Positions 1-9,300 of a stretch of DNA of 11,330 nt are shown in pieces; positions within the stretch are counted from its first letter, which is position 1, and each line of letters opens with the position of its first letter. The notes below the pieces were generated by a model. That model saw only the letters and a list, made by a program, of their open reading frames with translations, was not told the DNA's origin and ran no database searches. The position numbers were made by a program, and so were the translations under genes. The stretch covers positions 1 through 11,330 of the forward strand of contig JAGRBY010000198.1 in the NCBI GenBank assembly GCA_020433835.1, read 5' to 3'. The DNA comes from Anaerolineae bacterium. Lineage in GTDB: Bacteria; Chloroflexota; Anaerolineae; 4572-78; J111.

Positions 1-1085
1 TGGAGTCGGTATCGCCCTATGCCGATATCCAATTTGGTGAGCGGGCCCAGGCCGGGGTGGATCAGCTTTATACCTACCACGTTGATCGAGCCAAGTTCGA
101 TTTGATACTGCTTCGACACGCCAGCCGATTAGGGACCAAAGTTTACGAAGGCGTGGGCGTATCTGACGTGGATTTTTCTGACCGCTCTGCCCCCCAAATT
201 ATTTTCACGCAGGGAAAGAAGCAGGCCACAGTTCGAGTAAAGTTGGTCGTCGATGCCAGTGGCCGGCGAACAATGTTAGGTAGCCAGCTTGATCTTAAAA
301 TCAAAGATCCCTATTTCGATCAAAGCGCCATTCACACCTGGTTTGAAGGCTATGATCGAACGGTTCTGGCCCGGTCGGAACAGCAGCAAGATTACATCTT
401 TATTCATTTTCTCCCAGCGGACGGTGTCTGGGTCTGGGCCATTCCGATCACCGACACCATTACCAGTATCGGCGTGGTAGCCCAGAAACAATACTTTCAA
501 CAGCGATCGGGCCGGGTGGAGGATCTGTTTTGGCACTATATCAAGACTCGCCCGGAGTTTTATGACACCCTTAAGGTGGCTAAACGCATACGCCCCTTTT
601 CCAGCGAGGGAGACTACAGCTACGCTATGAAACAGATCTGCGGGGATCGGTTCGTTCTAATTGGCGATGCGGCCCGCTTTGTGGATCCTATCTTTTCCAG
701 CGGAGTCAGCATTGCCATGACCAGCGCCAAATTAGCCAGCATCGATATTATTCGGGCGGCTGAAACAGGTAATTTCAATCGAGAAAGCTTTGCTGATTTT
801 GAACGGACGATGCGGATAGGGATGAAGAATTGGTACCGGTTTATTTCATTATATTATCGCCTGAATGTGATGTTTACTTATTTTTTAAGCGATAAGAAAT
901 ATCGGCTGGATATTCTCCAACTGCTGCAAGGCGATGTATATCATGAAGAACCCGAGGTGTTAACCGTAATGGAAAGGATGGTGGCGGAGGTGGAAAACAA
1001 CAAGCATCACCCCTGGCATCGCGTTTTGGGTGAGCTTACCTGTCGAGAGTTTAAGCCGGCCTTCAAAACGGCAGCCGAGGCGTAA
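1..1085 (+). CDS. Flavin-dependent halogenase (tryptophan-halogenase superfamily, CndH-like), 5'-truncated by window edge
   Basis: The reading frame is open from base 3, so the gene begins upstream; the GTG at 57 is an internal Val codon. The visible part (about 360 residues) has the signatures of FADH2-dependent halogenases: YxVDRAKFD just after the left edge, the WxWxIP motif (WVWAIP, bases 429-446) that suppresses monooxygenase chemistry in this family, and the FAD-binding GDAARFVDP segment (663-689), which runs into an Fx.Px.Sx.G-type halogenase motif (FVDPIFSSG, 678-704). The N-terminal GxGxxG and the catalytic Lys that relays hypohalous acid lie upstream and cannot be checked. The overall pattern, with a helical C-terminal part ending near KPAFKTAAEA, recalls the variant-B enzymes such as CndH, which are thought to act on carrier-bound substrates rather than free tryptophan. 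The stop codon overlaps the start of the KS-ACP gene (TAATG), which implies coupled expression. Family assignment is firm; substrate and halide are unknown. A related non-halogenating flavoprotein is the main alternative. Confidence 0.88.
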   Translation, partial: ESVSPYADIQFGERAQAGVDQLYTYHVDRAKFDLILLRHASRLGTKVYEGVGVSDVDFSDRSAPQIIFTQGKKQATVRVKLVVDASGRRTMLGSQLDLKIKDPYFDQSAIHTWFEGYDRTVLARSEQQQDYIFIHFLPADGVWVWAIPITDTITSIGVVAQKQYFQQRSGRVEDLFWHYIKTRPEFYDTLKVAKRIRPFSSEGDYSYAMKQICGDRFVLIGDAARFVDPIFSSGVSIAMTSAKLASIDIIRAAETGNFNRESFADFERTMRIGMKNWYRFISLYYRLNVMFTYFLSDKKYRLDILQLLQGDVYHEEPEVLTVMERMVAEVENNKHHPWHRVLGELTCREFKPAFKTAAEA

Positions 1086-1093
1086 TGATGATG
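1077..1093 (+). promoter_or_regulatory. Ribosome binding site and triple-ATG start of the KS-ACP gene, overlapping the halogenase stop
   Basis: GAGG (1077-1080) precedes three consecutive ATG codons (1085, 1088, 1091). The halogenase TAA (1083-1085) shares its last A with the first ATG. Gaps from GAGG are 4, 7 and 10 bases, so the second or third ATG may be the real start; this changes the protein by only one or two Met residues. Confidence 0.55.
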
Positions 1094-3334
1094 CCCAATC
1101 GTCCGGAACCGATTGCCATTGTTGGTATCGGCTTGCGTTTCCCTAAAGCGAAAGATCCCCCAGCGTTTTGGCAATTGCTCAAAGAAGGCCGAACGGGTGT
1201 TGATCGGGTTCCTAAAGGGCGTTGGTCTGAAAGCGACTTTTATGATCCCAAGCCGGGGGTGCGAGGCAAAATTGTCACCAATCAAGGCGGCTTTTTGGAT
1301 AATATCGACCAGTTTGATTGGCGCGCCTTTCGCATTTCTCCCCGTGAGGCCAGCCGGATAGACCCTCAGCATCGTCTTCTGCTGGAGGTAACGTGGGAGG
1401 CCTTTGAGGATGCCGGGTTGAATTTTGCCACGCTGGCCGGCAGCAAGGCCGGGGTGTTTATCGGCCTAACCTGGAATGATTTTTTGCGAGCGCAAAGTCA
1501 GGCCGTCGAACATCTGGATGGCTACACGGCCACCGGCAACCTCTTTTCTTTTGCCAGCAATCGTATCTCACATTTCTTTGACCTACGTGGCCCGAGCATG
1601 TCGATTGACGGAGCCTGTGCCTCATCATTGATGAGCACGCAATTGGCCTGTGAGAGTCTGTGGAGCAGACAGACGGACCTGGCCCTGGCCGGCGGCGTTG
1701 AGTTAATGGTCTCGGCTGACAGCAGTGTGATTATGTCCCAAGCCGGGGTTCTCTCCGCTTCCGGCCAATGTCGCACGCTGGATGAAAAGGCTGATGGTTT
1801 TGTTCGGGGCGAAGGGGCCGGGGTGATCGTGTTGAAACGGCTTTCAGATGTAGAGAACTCTGATTTGGTGTATGCCCTGATTTGCGGGACAGCCGTGAAT
1901 CATAATGGCCGGAATCAATGGATTATGGCCCCTAATGGTCAAGCGCAGGAAGCCGTGATCCGCGAGGCCTATCATCGTTCCGGCAAAAAACCGAGCCAGG
2001 TAGATTACGTCGAACTGCATGGTACAGCGTTCAAAGAAGGAGACGTAATCGAGACTCTGGCGGTGGGCCACAGTGTTGGTCAGGCCAAGGGGCGGAAAAA
2101 AGCATGTTTGATCGGAGCACATAAACAGAATATTGGCAGCCTCGGCGCCGCTGCCGGCGTCGCCAGCCTGATCAAGGTTGCTTTGGCGCTCCACCATGAA
2201 GAAATCCCGCCCAACATTAATCTGGAACAGATCAACGCCAAGATCCATCTCGACGAGCTGCATTTAAGTCCGCCTCGAACGCTAACGCCGTGGCCCAAGC
2301 GCAAGGGACGAGCACCTATTGCCGGGGTACACGCCACCTCACTGAGTGGTTCCAATGCCCATGTAGTGTTAGAAGGATATAGACCGCGTAAGAGAACTTC
2401 TGCCGCTGCCCCTTCCTCAGACTCGCCCATCAAAACCTGCCCCTTTCTGCTGTCGGCTCGCAGCGAAGTGGCCTTGAAAAATATGGTTCAGGCGATGATT
2501 GCGTTTATCGATCATCTCCCGGTCAGGGACTCGCTAACATTCCAAAATGTCTGTTATGCGCTGGCGGTGCATCGAACCCATCACGAACATCGGTTGGCGA
2601 TTTGTGGCGATAACTTTGATGCTATCAAGCAACGACTATCGGCTTTTCTTGAGAGCGAAAGCGCGGCCAATGTATTCGTCGGCACAAAAACGCAAGAAAA
2701 AGAGGAAACAAAATTGCTGGCAGCAGAAAAGATGGGTCGGCTATTTAGCCAGGGGTATCGTCTCAGTTGGGCGGCCTGGTTTGGCAAAGGACGGCGTTTT
2801 ATTCGCTTGCCGCTGTATCAATGGGATAAAGAGCGATGTTGGCCGGATTGGCTCCATGCAATTAATGGCAACAAAAGCGTAGACGAATCACCATCCACCA
2901 ACCGGCCTGAAGCAGCACGGCTTCCTTTTTCGACAAAATTTTCGAATGGGCCAGATCTGGAGCAAAGCGCCAAACTCAAAGATGTGCTCCGTCAGCACAT
3001 TATCCGGTTGCTTGATTTGCCGACCGCCGAGACTCTGGATTGGGATCAGAGTTTTCAAGAGTTAGGGGTGGACTCTTTTTTGGCGGTCGAACTAACGCAA
3101 TTCATCAACCGGCTGTTGGACATCAGTTTATCGGCGACGCTGCTGTTTAACTATACCAATTTAGACCGGCTCGTGACCTATTTAGTCGAAGAAACCGGCC
3201 ACAAGTCAAAGCATCTCCCAAACACTCAGACGGATGAACGCATAGATTTAGTCGAGAGTAAAGATTTGGATACCCTGAGGATTTTGCTGGATGAGAAGAT
3301 GGCAAGCCTCGAGCAGAGATTAGGTGCCTTATGA
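1085..3334 (+). CDS. AT-less polyketide synthase protein: ketosynthase (probably non-elongating) - linker - ACP
   Basis: This is a 749-residue, two-domain PKS. KS spans about residues 8-432: the nucleophile is Cys178 in DGACASS and His312 sits in HGTAFKEGD (HGTGT site), but the NIGH motif reads KQNIGS, so the second His is Ser352. Such a KS should still accept an acyl chain but is expected to be poor at decarboxylative extension. A KS-AT type linker follows (CYALAVHRTHHEHRLAI, 490-506), then directly a post-AT type linker ending in LPLYQW (575-580). About 70 residues lie between them, with no AT and no GHSxG. The ACP (about 629-705) has its phosphopantetheine Ser664 in GVDSFLAVEL. The C-terminus (about 723-749) is a charged amphipathic helix, a likely docking segment for the next protein. 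There are three in-frame ATGs at 1085, 1088 and 1091; a GAGG at 1077-1080 is better spaced for 1088 or 1091. Its neighbours are a halogenase and a beta-branching PKS. The role as a transfer or modification module is inferred. Confidence 0.92.
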   Translation: MMMPNRPEPIAIVGIGLRFPKAKDPPAFWQLLKEGRTGVDRVPKGRWSESDFYDPKPGVRGKIVTNQGGFLDNIDQFDWRAFRISPREASRIDPQHRLLLEVTWEAFEDAGLNFATLAGSKAGVFIGLTWNDFLRAQSQAVEHLDGYTATGNLFSFASNRISHFFDLRGPSMSIDGACASSLMSTQLACESLWSRQTDLALAGGVELMVSADSSVIMSQAGVLSASGQCRTLDEKADGFVRGEGAGVIVLKRLSDVENSDLVYALICGTAVNHNGRNQWIMAPNGQAQEAVIREAYHRSGKKPSQVDYVELHGTAFKEGDVIETLAVGHSVGQAKGRKKACLIGAHKQNIGSLGAAAGVASLIKVALALHHEEIPPNINLEQINAKIHLDELHLSPPRTLTPWPKRKGRAPIAGVHATSLSGSNAHVVLEGYRPRKRTSAAAPSSDSPIKTCPFLLSARSEVALKNMVQAMIAFIDHLPVRDSLTFQNVCYALAVHRTHHEHRLAICGDNFDAIKQRLSAFLESESAANVFVGTKTQEKEETKLLAAEKMGRLFSQGYRLSWAAWFGKGRRFIRLPLYQWDKERCWPDWLHAINGNKSVDESPSTNRPEAARLPFSTKFSNGPDLEQSAKLKDVLRQHIIRLLDLPTAETLDWDQSFQELGVDSFLAVELTQFINRLLDISLSATLLFNYTNLDRLVTYLVEETGHKSKHLPNTQTDERIDLVESKDLDTLRILLDEKMASLEQRLGAL
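3322..3334 (+). promoter_or_regulatory. ATGA start/stop overlap joining the KS-ACP gene to the large PKS gene
   Basis: The ATG at 3331-3333 overlaps the TGA at 3332-3334. Only a weak AGG (3322-3324) lies upstream, six bases from the ATG, so initiation here probably depends on translational coupling. This fits a need for equal amounts of two proteins that dock to each other. Confidence 0.5.
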
Positions 3335-6300
3335 GTACAAATAACGAAGACCTCGCGCGACTTAAAAAAGCTTACGCGCTGCTTTCGGAAATGGAAGCCC
3401 GTCTCCAGGCAGCCGAGCAAAAAAGTGCGGGGCAGGTTCAAGAGCCTGTGGCGATTATCGGCATGGCCTGTCGCTTACCCGGCGCCAGTGATACGCCTGA
3501 TCAATTTTGGGAGCTGCTCAAACAGGGCCGCAACGCCATCACCGAAGTGCCAAAGGAGCGCTGGGACATCACCCCTTATTATGATCCCAACCCTGACAGC
3601 CCTGACAAAACCTACTGTAAATGGGGTGGTTTTGTGCAGGATGTAGATTGTTTCGACCCGCTCTTTTTTAATATCTCGCCCCGAGAGGCCGAGTTGATGG
3701 ACCCGCAGCAGCGGCTCTTCTTGCAGGAATGTTGGCATGCCCTTGAGGATGCCGGTTACAACCCTAAACGTTTATCCAACAGTCGCTGCGGGGTTTATGC
3801 CGGAGTCTTTTCTCAAGAGTACGCCGAACTGTTAAACGGCAGCAATACCGGTCAGACCAGCGGACTGGAGTTGATGGGCAATCATCGGGCTATTCTGGCG
3901 GCTCGCATTTCGTACTTTCTGAACCTGAAAGGGCCGGCTCTCAGCCTCGATACCGCCTGTTCTTCGTCGCTGGTGGCCATCCATACGGCCTGCCGAGCCA
4001 TTCAGAGCGGGGATGTCGATATGGCGCTGGCCGGTGGCGTGGCTTTGTACGCCAACCCTCGCTTTTTTGTTTTGATGAGCAAAATGGGTATGCCCTCCAA
4101 AGATGGGCAATGTTTTACCTTTGATGCACGAGCCAACGGCTTTGCCCCGGCAGAAGGCGTTGGCGTCTTGGTGCTTAAGTCGCTGGCCAAGGCGCAAGCC
4201 GATGGCGATCACATTTACGCGGTCATTCGGGGCAGCGGGATCAATCAAGATGGTCATAGCAACGGTATCACCGCCCCCAATGCCTTATCCCAAGCTGCGC
4301 TGGAGAACGAGGTTTATGATCGGGCCGGCATTCACCCTGAATCGATTAGCTATGTGGAAGCCCACGGCACCGGCACCTCTCTGGGTGATCCGATAGAGAT
4401 CGAGGCCCTGACGGCTGCTTTTCGTGAAAAAACGGCGAAGACAGGCTTTTGCGCCATCGGTTCGGTGAAAACCAACATTGGTCACACCCAGGCTGCGGCC
4501 GGCGTGGCTGGAGTCATTAAGGTCACGTTGGCGTTTAAACACCGCATGCTTCCTCCTTCGCTTAATTTTGAACAGCCTAATCCGCACCTTCAATTTGAAG
4601 ATACGCCCTTTTATGTGAATACCGCGTTAAAAGCTTGGTCGGTAGAAAAAGGCTCCCGCAGAGCAGCGATCAGTTCATTTGGTTTCAGCGGGACCAATGC
4701 CCATCTGGTGCTTGAGGAGTATGTCGATCAGAGGTCAGGGGGCAGGGGGCAGGGGTCAGAAGCCGGGCAACTGTACCCGATTGTGCTGTCGGCCAAGAAT
4801 CAGGAGCGGCTCAGAGATTATGCGGAGAAACTGCTGGATTTTGTTCAAAGAGCCAACTTTTTAGAGGAGGCGGAAGCGGCGAGCCATCCTCTTCAACCGA
4901 CTCTGCAAGAAGATCTGGCGGCAATGGTCGCGGAGATCATTCAGGTGGAGCCGCAGGTTATCGAAGTTGAGCTAATGCTCGATGAGTATGGTCTCGATCA
5001 GGTCCAGTTAAGCCAATTGAGGGAGAAAGTAGCTGAGAGATATTCGATTGCGGTATCGCCCGATCTCTTTTTAGAGACGCCATCGATCATAGCAATTGCC
5101 GATTACTTGACGACGAACTATCGAGAAACTTTGGCGCAGCATTATCGAGTCTCGGCGGCGAACGGACGAAGCGCCGGTGTGGACGACCGTCAATCTATCA
5201 CCTTGGCTGATCTGGCTTATACCTTGCAGGTCGGGCGCGAGGCAATGGTCAGCCGGGTCGCGTTTTTGGTGGAAGATGTGGCCGCACTGCGCTGCAAACT
5301 GCGCGATTTTGTGGCCGGTAAAGCCGTGATTACGTACTGCTATCGTGGGGACACGATGGATGGTGAAGTCTCTAGCGAATCGATCAATTACTGGCTAACA
5401 ACCCGGAATCTGGAGAAGTTGGTCGAGGTCTGGGTTAAGGGTCGGGAGATTGATTGGTCGTTACTGGCCGGGTCGACGAAGCCCCGCCGGATCAGCTTGC
5501 CGACCTACCCTTTTGCTAAAACGCGATATTGGTTTGATAGCTACCAAACCAATACAAACACCGCAACGGCTGAACCGTTACCTCAGACCGGGCCTGTCCC
5601 ATCCGCAAAACCTGCCGTGCGCATGCCCGATGTACGGGTAAATCAAAACGAGACAGGAGATCAGGTCTGGCTAGAGGTTATCGATGATTCGATTGCTCTG
5701 GTCTCCATGCAAGCCAGACAATCAAAAAATATGTTCTCAGAAGCGTTGGTGCAGGATCTTCAAAAAACATTCTTGACCGTGCAGCAGAATGAGAATCTAA
5801 AAGTTGTTATTTTAACGGGCTACGACAATGTGTTCTGCATGGGGGGCACTGAGGACATTCTGTTGGATATCGCGGAAAAGCGTCGCAGTTTCACCGATCT
5901 ACCGTTTTTGTATCGCGGTTTATTGGAATGTGACCTCCCGGTCATCGCGGCGATGCAAGGGCATGCTTTTGGCGGTGGCTTGCTTTTCGGTTTGTATGCC
6001 GATATTGTCTTGATGGCCAATGAAGGCGTGTACAGCGCCAACTTCATGAAATATGGCTTTACCCCCGGTATGGGCGCCACCTACATTTTGGGCGAGAAAT
6101 TGGGGAAAAACCTGGCGACGGAGATGATGTTCACCGCCCGAACCTTCGAGGGTCGGCAGCTTAAAGCACGGGGAGCAGCGGTGATTGTCAGTGACCAAAA
6201 CGAAGTCTTGTTAGAAGCCAAGCAAATTGCCCAGCAGTTAGCTCAAAAACCAAGACAGGCTTTGGCCGTGCTAAAAAAGGAGCTATCCGGACGGATATTA

Positions 6301-9300
6301 CAGGAGCTATTGGGCTACATTGATCGAGAAATAACGATGCACGCCCAAACATTTTCAACTGAAACGGTTAAGCAGCAAATTAAAGGCCATTTTGAAAGCA
6401 TCAAACTCAACGGGCAATCTCCGCACAACCGGCCAGTTTCAAATAAAGTCGCGTTAAAACCAGTTGCGCCAGACAATAGGCAACCCGTCGATGATGGGCA
6501 GCAACCCCAGAAGATTAACTTTATCCTGAGAGCCGATAAAGCGGTGCCTGAACATCAGGGCCAGAACATCGAAAATGGACCCCAACCGCGCTGGGAATAT
6601 CGGTCGATCAAAGAGACCTTAAAATCGATCCTGATAAAAAACTTACACCTGGACATGAATGCTATCCATGATGAAATGTCCTTCAAAGATATGGGACTTG
6701 ACTCGATTAGCAGCGTGGAAATTATACGAGATGTCAACCGAGAATTTGGCTTGGCTTTGGATGCGGTGGTTATTTATGACCATTACAATCTTGATAAGTT
6801 GAGCCATTTTATCGAAACGAAGCTGCCAAAAACCAGTCCAACAAAAATAAGCAACCGAGCCGGTCATCAGGTCGAAGTAATGCCCGTTGATGGCGAAGCA
6901 AAAGCGCAAGAAGAGCAGGCGTTATCAAGCCTGACGAGCCATACTCAGCCCACCCAGATTCTGGAGCAACAAAGCTCTGCTTTGTCTGGCAAAGGTAACT
7001 TTGACGCTCCTTACCTGCCCAAAATTGGCACTCCTGATACGGCATTCCCGGCGAAAGAGGCGGGTGAAACGCCGGGGAAAATCAGCTTGTCAGCCGTCGC
7101 TAACCCTATCGAACATTTACCTACCAAAGTAGCTCAGCCAGACACAAACGATATTGCGGTTATAGGTCTATCCGGGCGTTTTCCGGGTGCAGAAAATCTG
7201 GAAGAGTTTTGGGAAAATCTGGCTAACGGCGTGGATAGCGTCACAGAGATCCCCGCCGCTAAATGGGATGCCGAGAAATACTTCGATCCACGTCCGCAAG
7301 TCGTGGGCAAAACCTACAGTCGCTGGATTGGCGCTCTAGCTGATGTCGATCAATTTGATGGGGCGTTTTTCAATATTTCTCCGCGAGAAGCGGAATTCAT
7401 GGACCCGCAGCAAAGATTGTTTTTGCAGGAGTCCTGGAAAGCGTTGGAGGATGCCGGTTATTCACCCAAAGTGCTGTCGGACCGGGAGTGTGGCGTATTT
7501 GTCGGTGTCAGGTCAGGCGACTATGAACTGGCGATGACAGAGTTGACGGCGCAGAGCCTAACCGGCACCGCTTGCTCTTACCTGGCGGGGCGAATTGCCT
7601 ATTTTTTGAACCTTTCAGGCCCATGTGTCGCGATTGATACCGACTGTTCTTCATCCTTATCGGCCCTTCATCTGGCCTGCCAAAGTCTCATCAACGGCGA
7701 CTGCGAGTTGGCCCTGGCCGGCGGTGTTCACATCATGACCACGCCGCGTTTGCTGATTATATGCAGCCAAATGGGGATTTTATCACCAACCGGCCACTGC
7801 CGCACCTTTGACGCCCTGGCCGATGGCTGGGTGATGAGCGAGGGCGTGGGCGTGGCTGTTCTGAAGCCGCTCGAAAAAGCCATCGCCGACAAGGATCACA
7901 TTTATGGGGTAATCAAAAGCTCCGGCTTCAACCAAAATGGTGCCGGCAATGGCCTGACCGCGCCAAAAGCGTCGGCCCAATCTCAACTGCAAAAAAAGGT
8001 TTACCAAAAAGGGGCGATCAATCCGGAGACGATTGACTATATCGAGGTTCAAGGCACCAGTCACCGTTTTGGTGATGCCATTGAAGTGAAGGCCTTGCAG
8101 GACAGTTTTGCAGCCTTTACATCCAAACAGAATTTCTGCGCTCTGGGATCATTGAAGCCCAATATCGGCCATCCTGTAACCGCTTCGGGGATAGCCTGCT
8201 TTATCAAGGTGCTCTTGTCATTGCATCACAAGCAGCTGCCGCCGACCATTCATCTTGAAACAATCAATGAAGATTTCAAGTTGGCGGAAAGCCCATTTTA
8301 TATCAATACCGCGCTCAAAGCATGGCCCAGGCGCGGTGAACATCCCCGGCGAGCGGCGGTGAACGGTTTTGGCACCAGCGGCACCAATTGCCACCTGGTG
8401 ATCGAGGAGTATCAGGGGGTAGGGATTGGGGATCAAGGAATAGAAGATGGGCAACCACAATTAATGGTGTTGTCGGCTAAGAATGAGGAGCGCCTTCGTG
8501 CCTATGCTAAGAAGATGCTCGATTTTGTAGAGGCAAATCCTCACGTTTCCCTGGCCGAGATGGCCTACAGCTTACAGGTGGGGCGAGTTGTGTTGGAAAG
8601 TCGTCTAGCTATGGTGACCCAAACTACAGCAGATTTACAGCATAAGCTGACCAGTTATCTCGAAAATAGCCAGAGCAGAGAGGATATCTATCAAGGTCAC
8701 CTGAGCGCCGCGACTGAGCGCCTGACGGTACTGGCCAGTGAAGAAGGGAGAGATTTTGTCAATGCCCTCCTGAGGCGTGGCAAGCTGGCCGAACTGGCTC
8801 AACTGTGGCTCACCGGCATGGAGATTGATTGGTCTCTGCTCTATGGTTCGGAGCCGCCGGGCCGCATCAGTTTACCAACCTACCCATTCCAGCAAACTCG
8901 CTATTGGTTGAACGGTGGGCAAGTGCAGGATGACTCGTCTGATATACTCCCGTCATTCGGTCAAGAGGAAACATCAATGCCGTCCACCCCACCGGGTGAA
9001 AATAGCATTGGGAAGTCTAGTATTTTGTCTGAACTACACGCTTTACCGGCCAACGAACAGCGAGAGAGGGTAGAAGCGTATCTCCAACAGCGCCTTGCCC
9101 ACATCCTGGGGCTTGCAACATCCTCGCCGGCAGCGGATCGACCCTGGACGGAGCTGGGTCTGGACTCTTTGATGGGCATAGATCTGGTCAACCGCATCGG
9201 CGTAGATTTGAAAATAAACGTACCGCTCTCGAAACTGCTTGAGCAAGGTAATACCGTCCGGGCAGCAGCATTTATTTTGGCGGAACTGGAACGTGTAAAA

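Noticed and set aside
57..59. GTG as the start of the halogenase gene
   Set aside because: The frame is open upstream to base 3 and the family needs an N-terminal FAD-binding GxGxxG before this point; the GTG is an internal Val codon.
1844..2433. Overlapping reverse-strand ORFs of over 110 codons
   Set aside because: They are antisense to conserved KS motifs and have no recognisable protein features or ribosome binding sites; they are shadows of the forward gene.
4731..4758. G-quadruplex or regulatory element in the G-rich array
   Set aside because: The G runs could form a quadruplex, but nothing near it suggests regulation and it sits within a long coding region; the heptamer repeat is the simpler description.
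3700..7450. Recent module duplication giving KS1 and KS2
   Set aside because: They share motifs (LMDPQQRLFLQE / FMDPQQRLFLQE) but differ throughout at codon level and in active site and linker content, so at most an old duplication.
8218..8460. Reverse-strand ORF with a Pro/Leu/Ile-rich N-terminus
   Set aside because: It lies wholly inside KS2 coding sequence, and its odd composition is the complement of the heptamer repeat.
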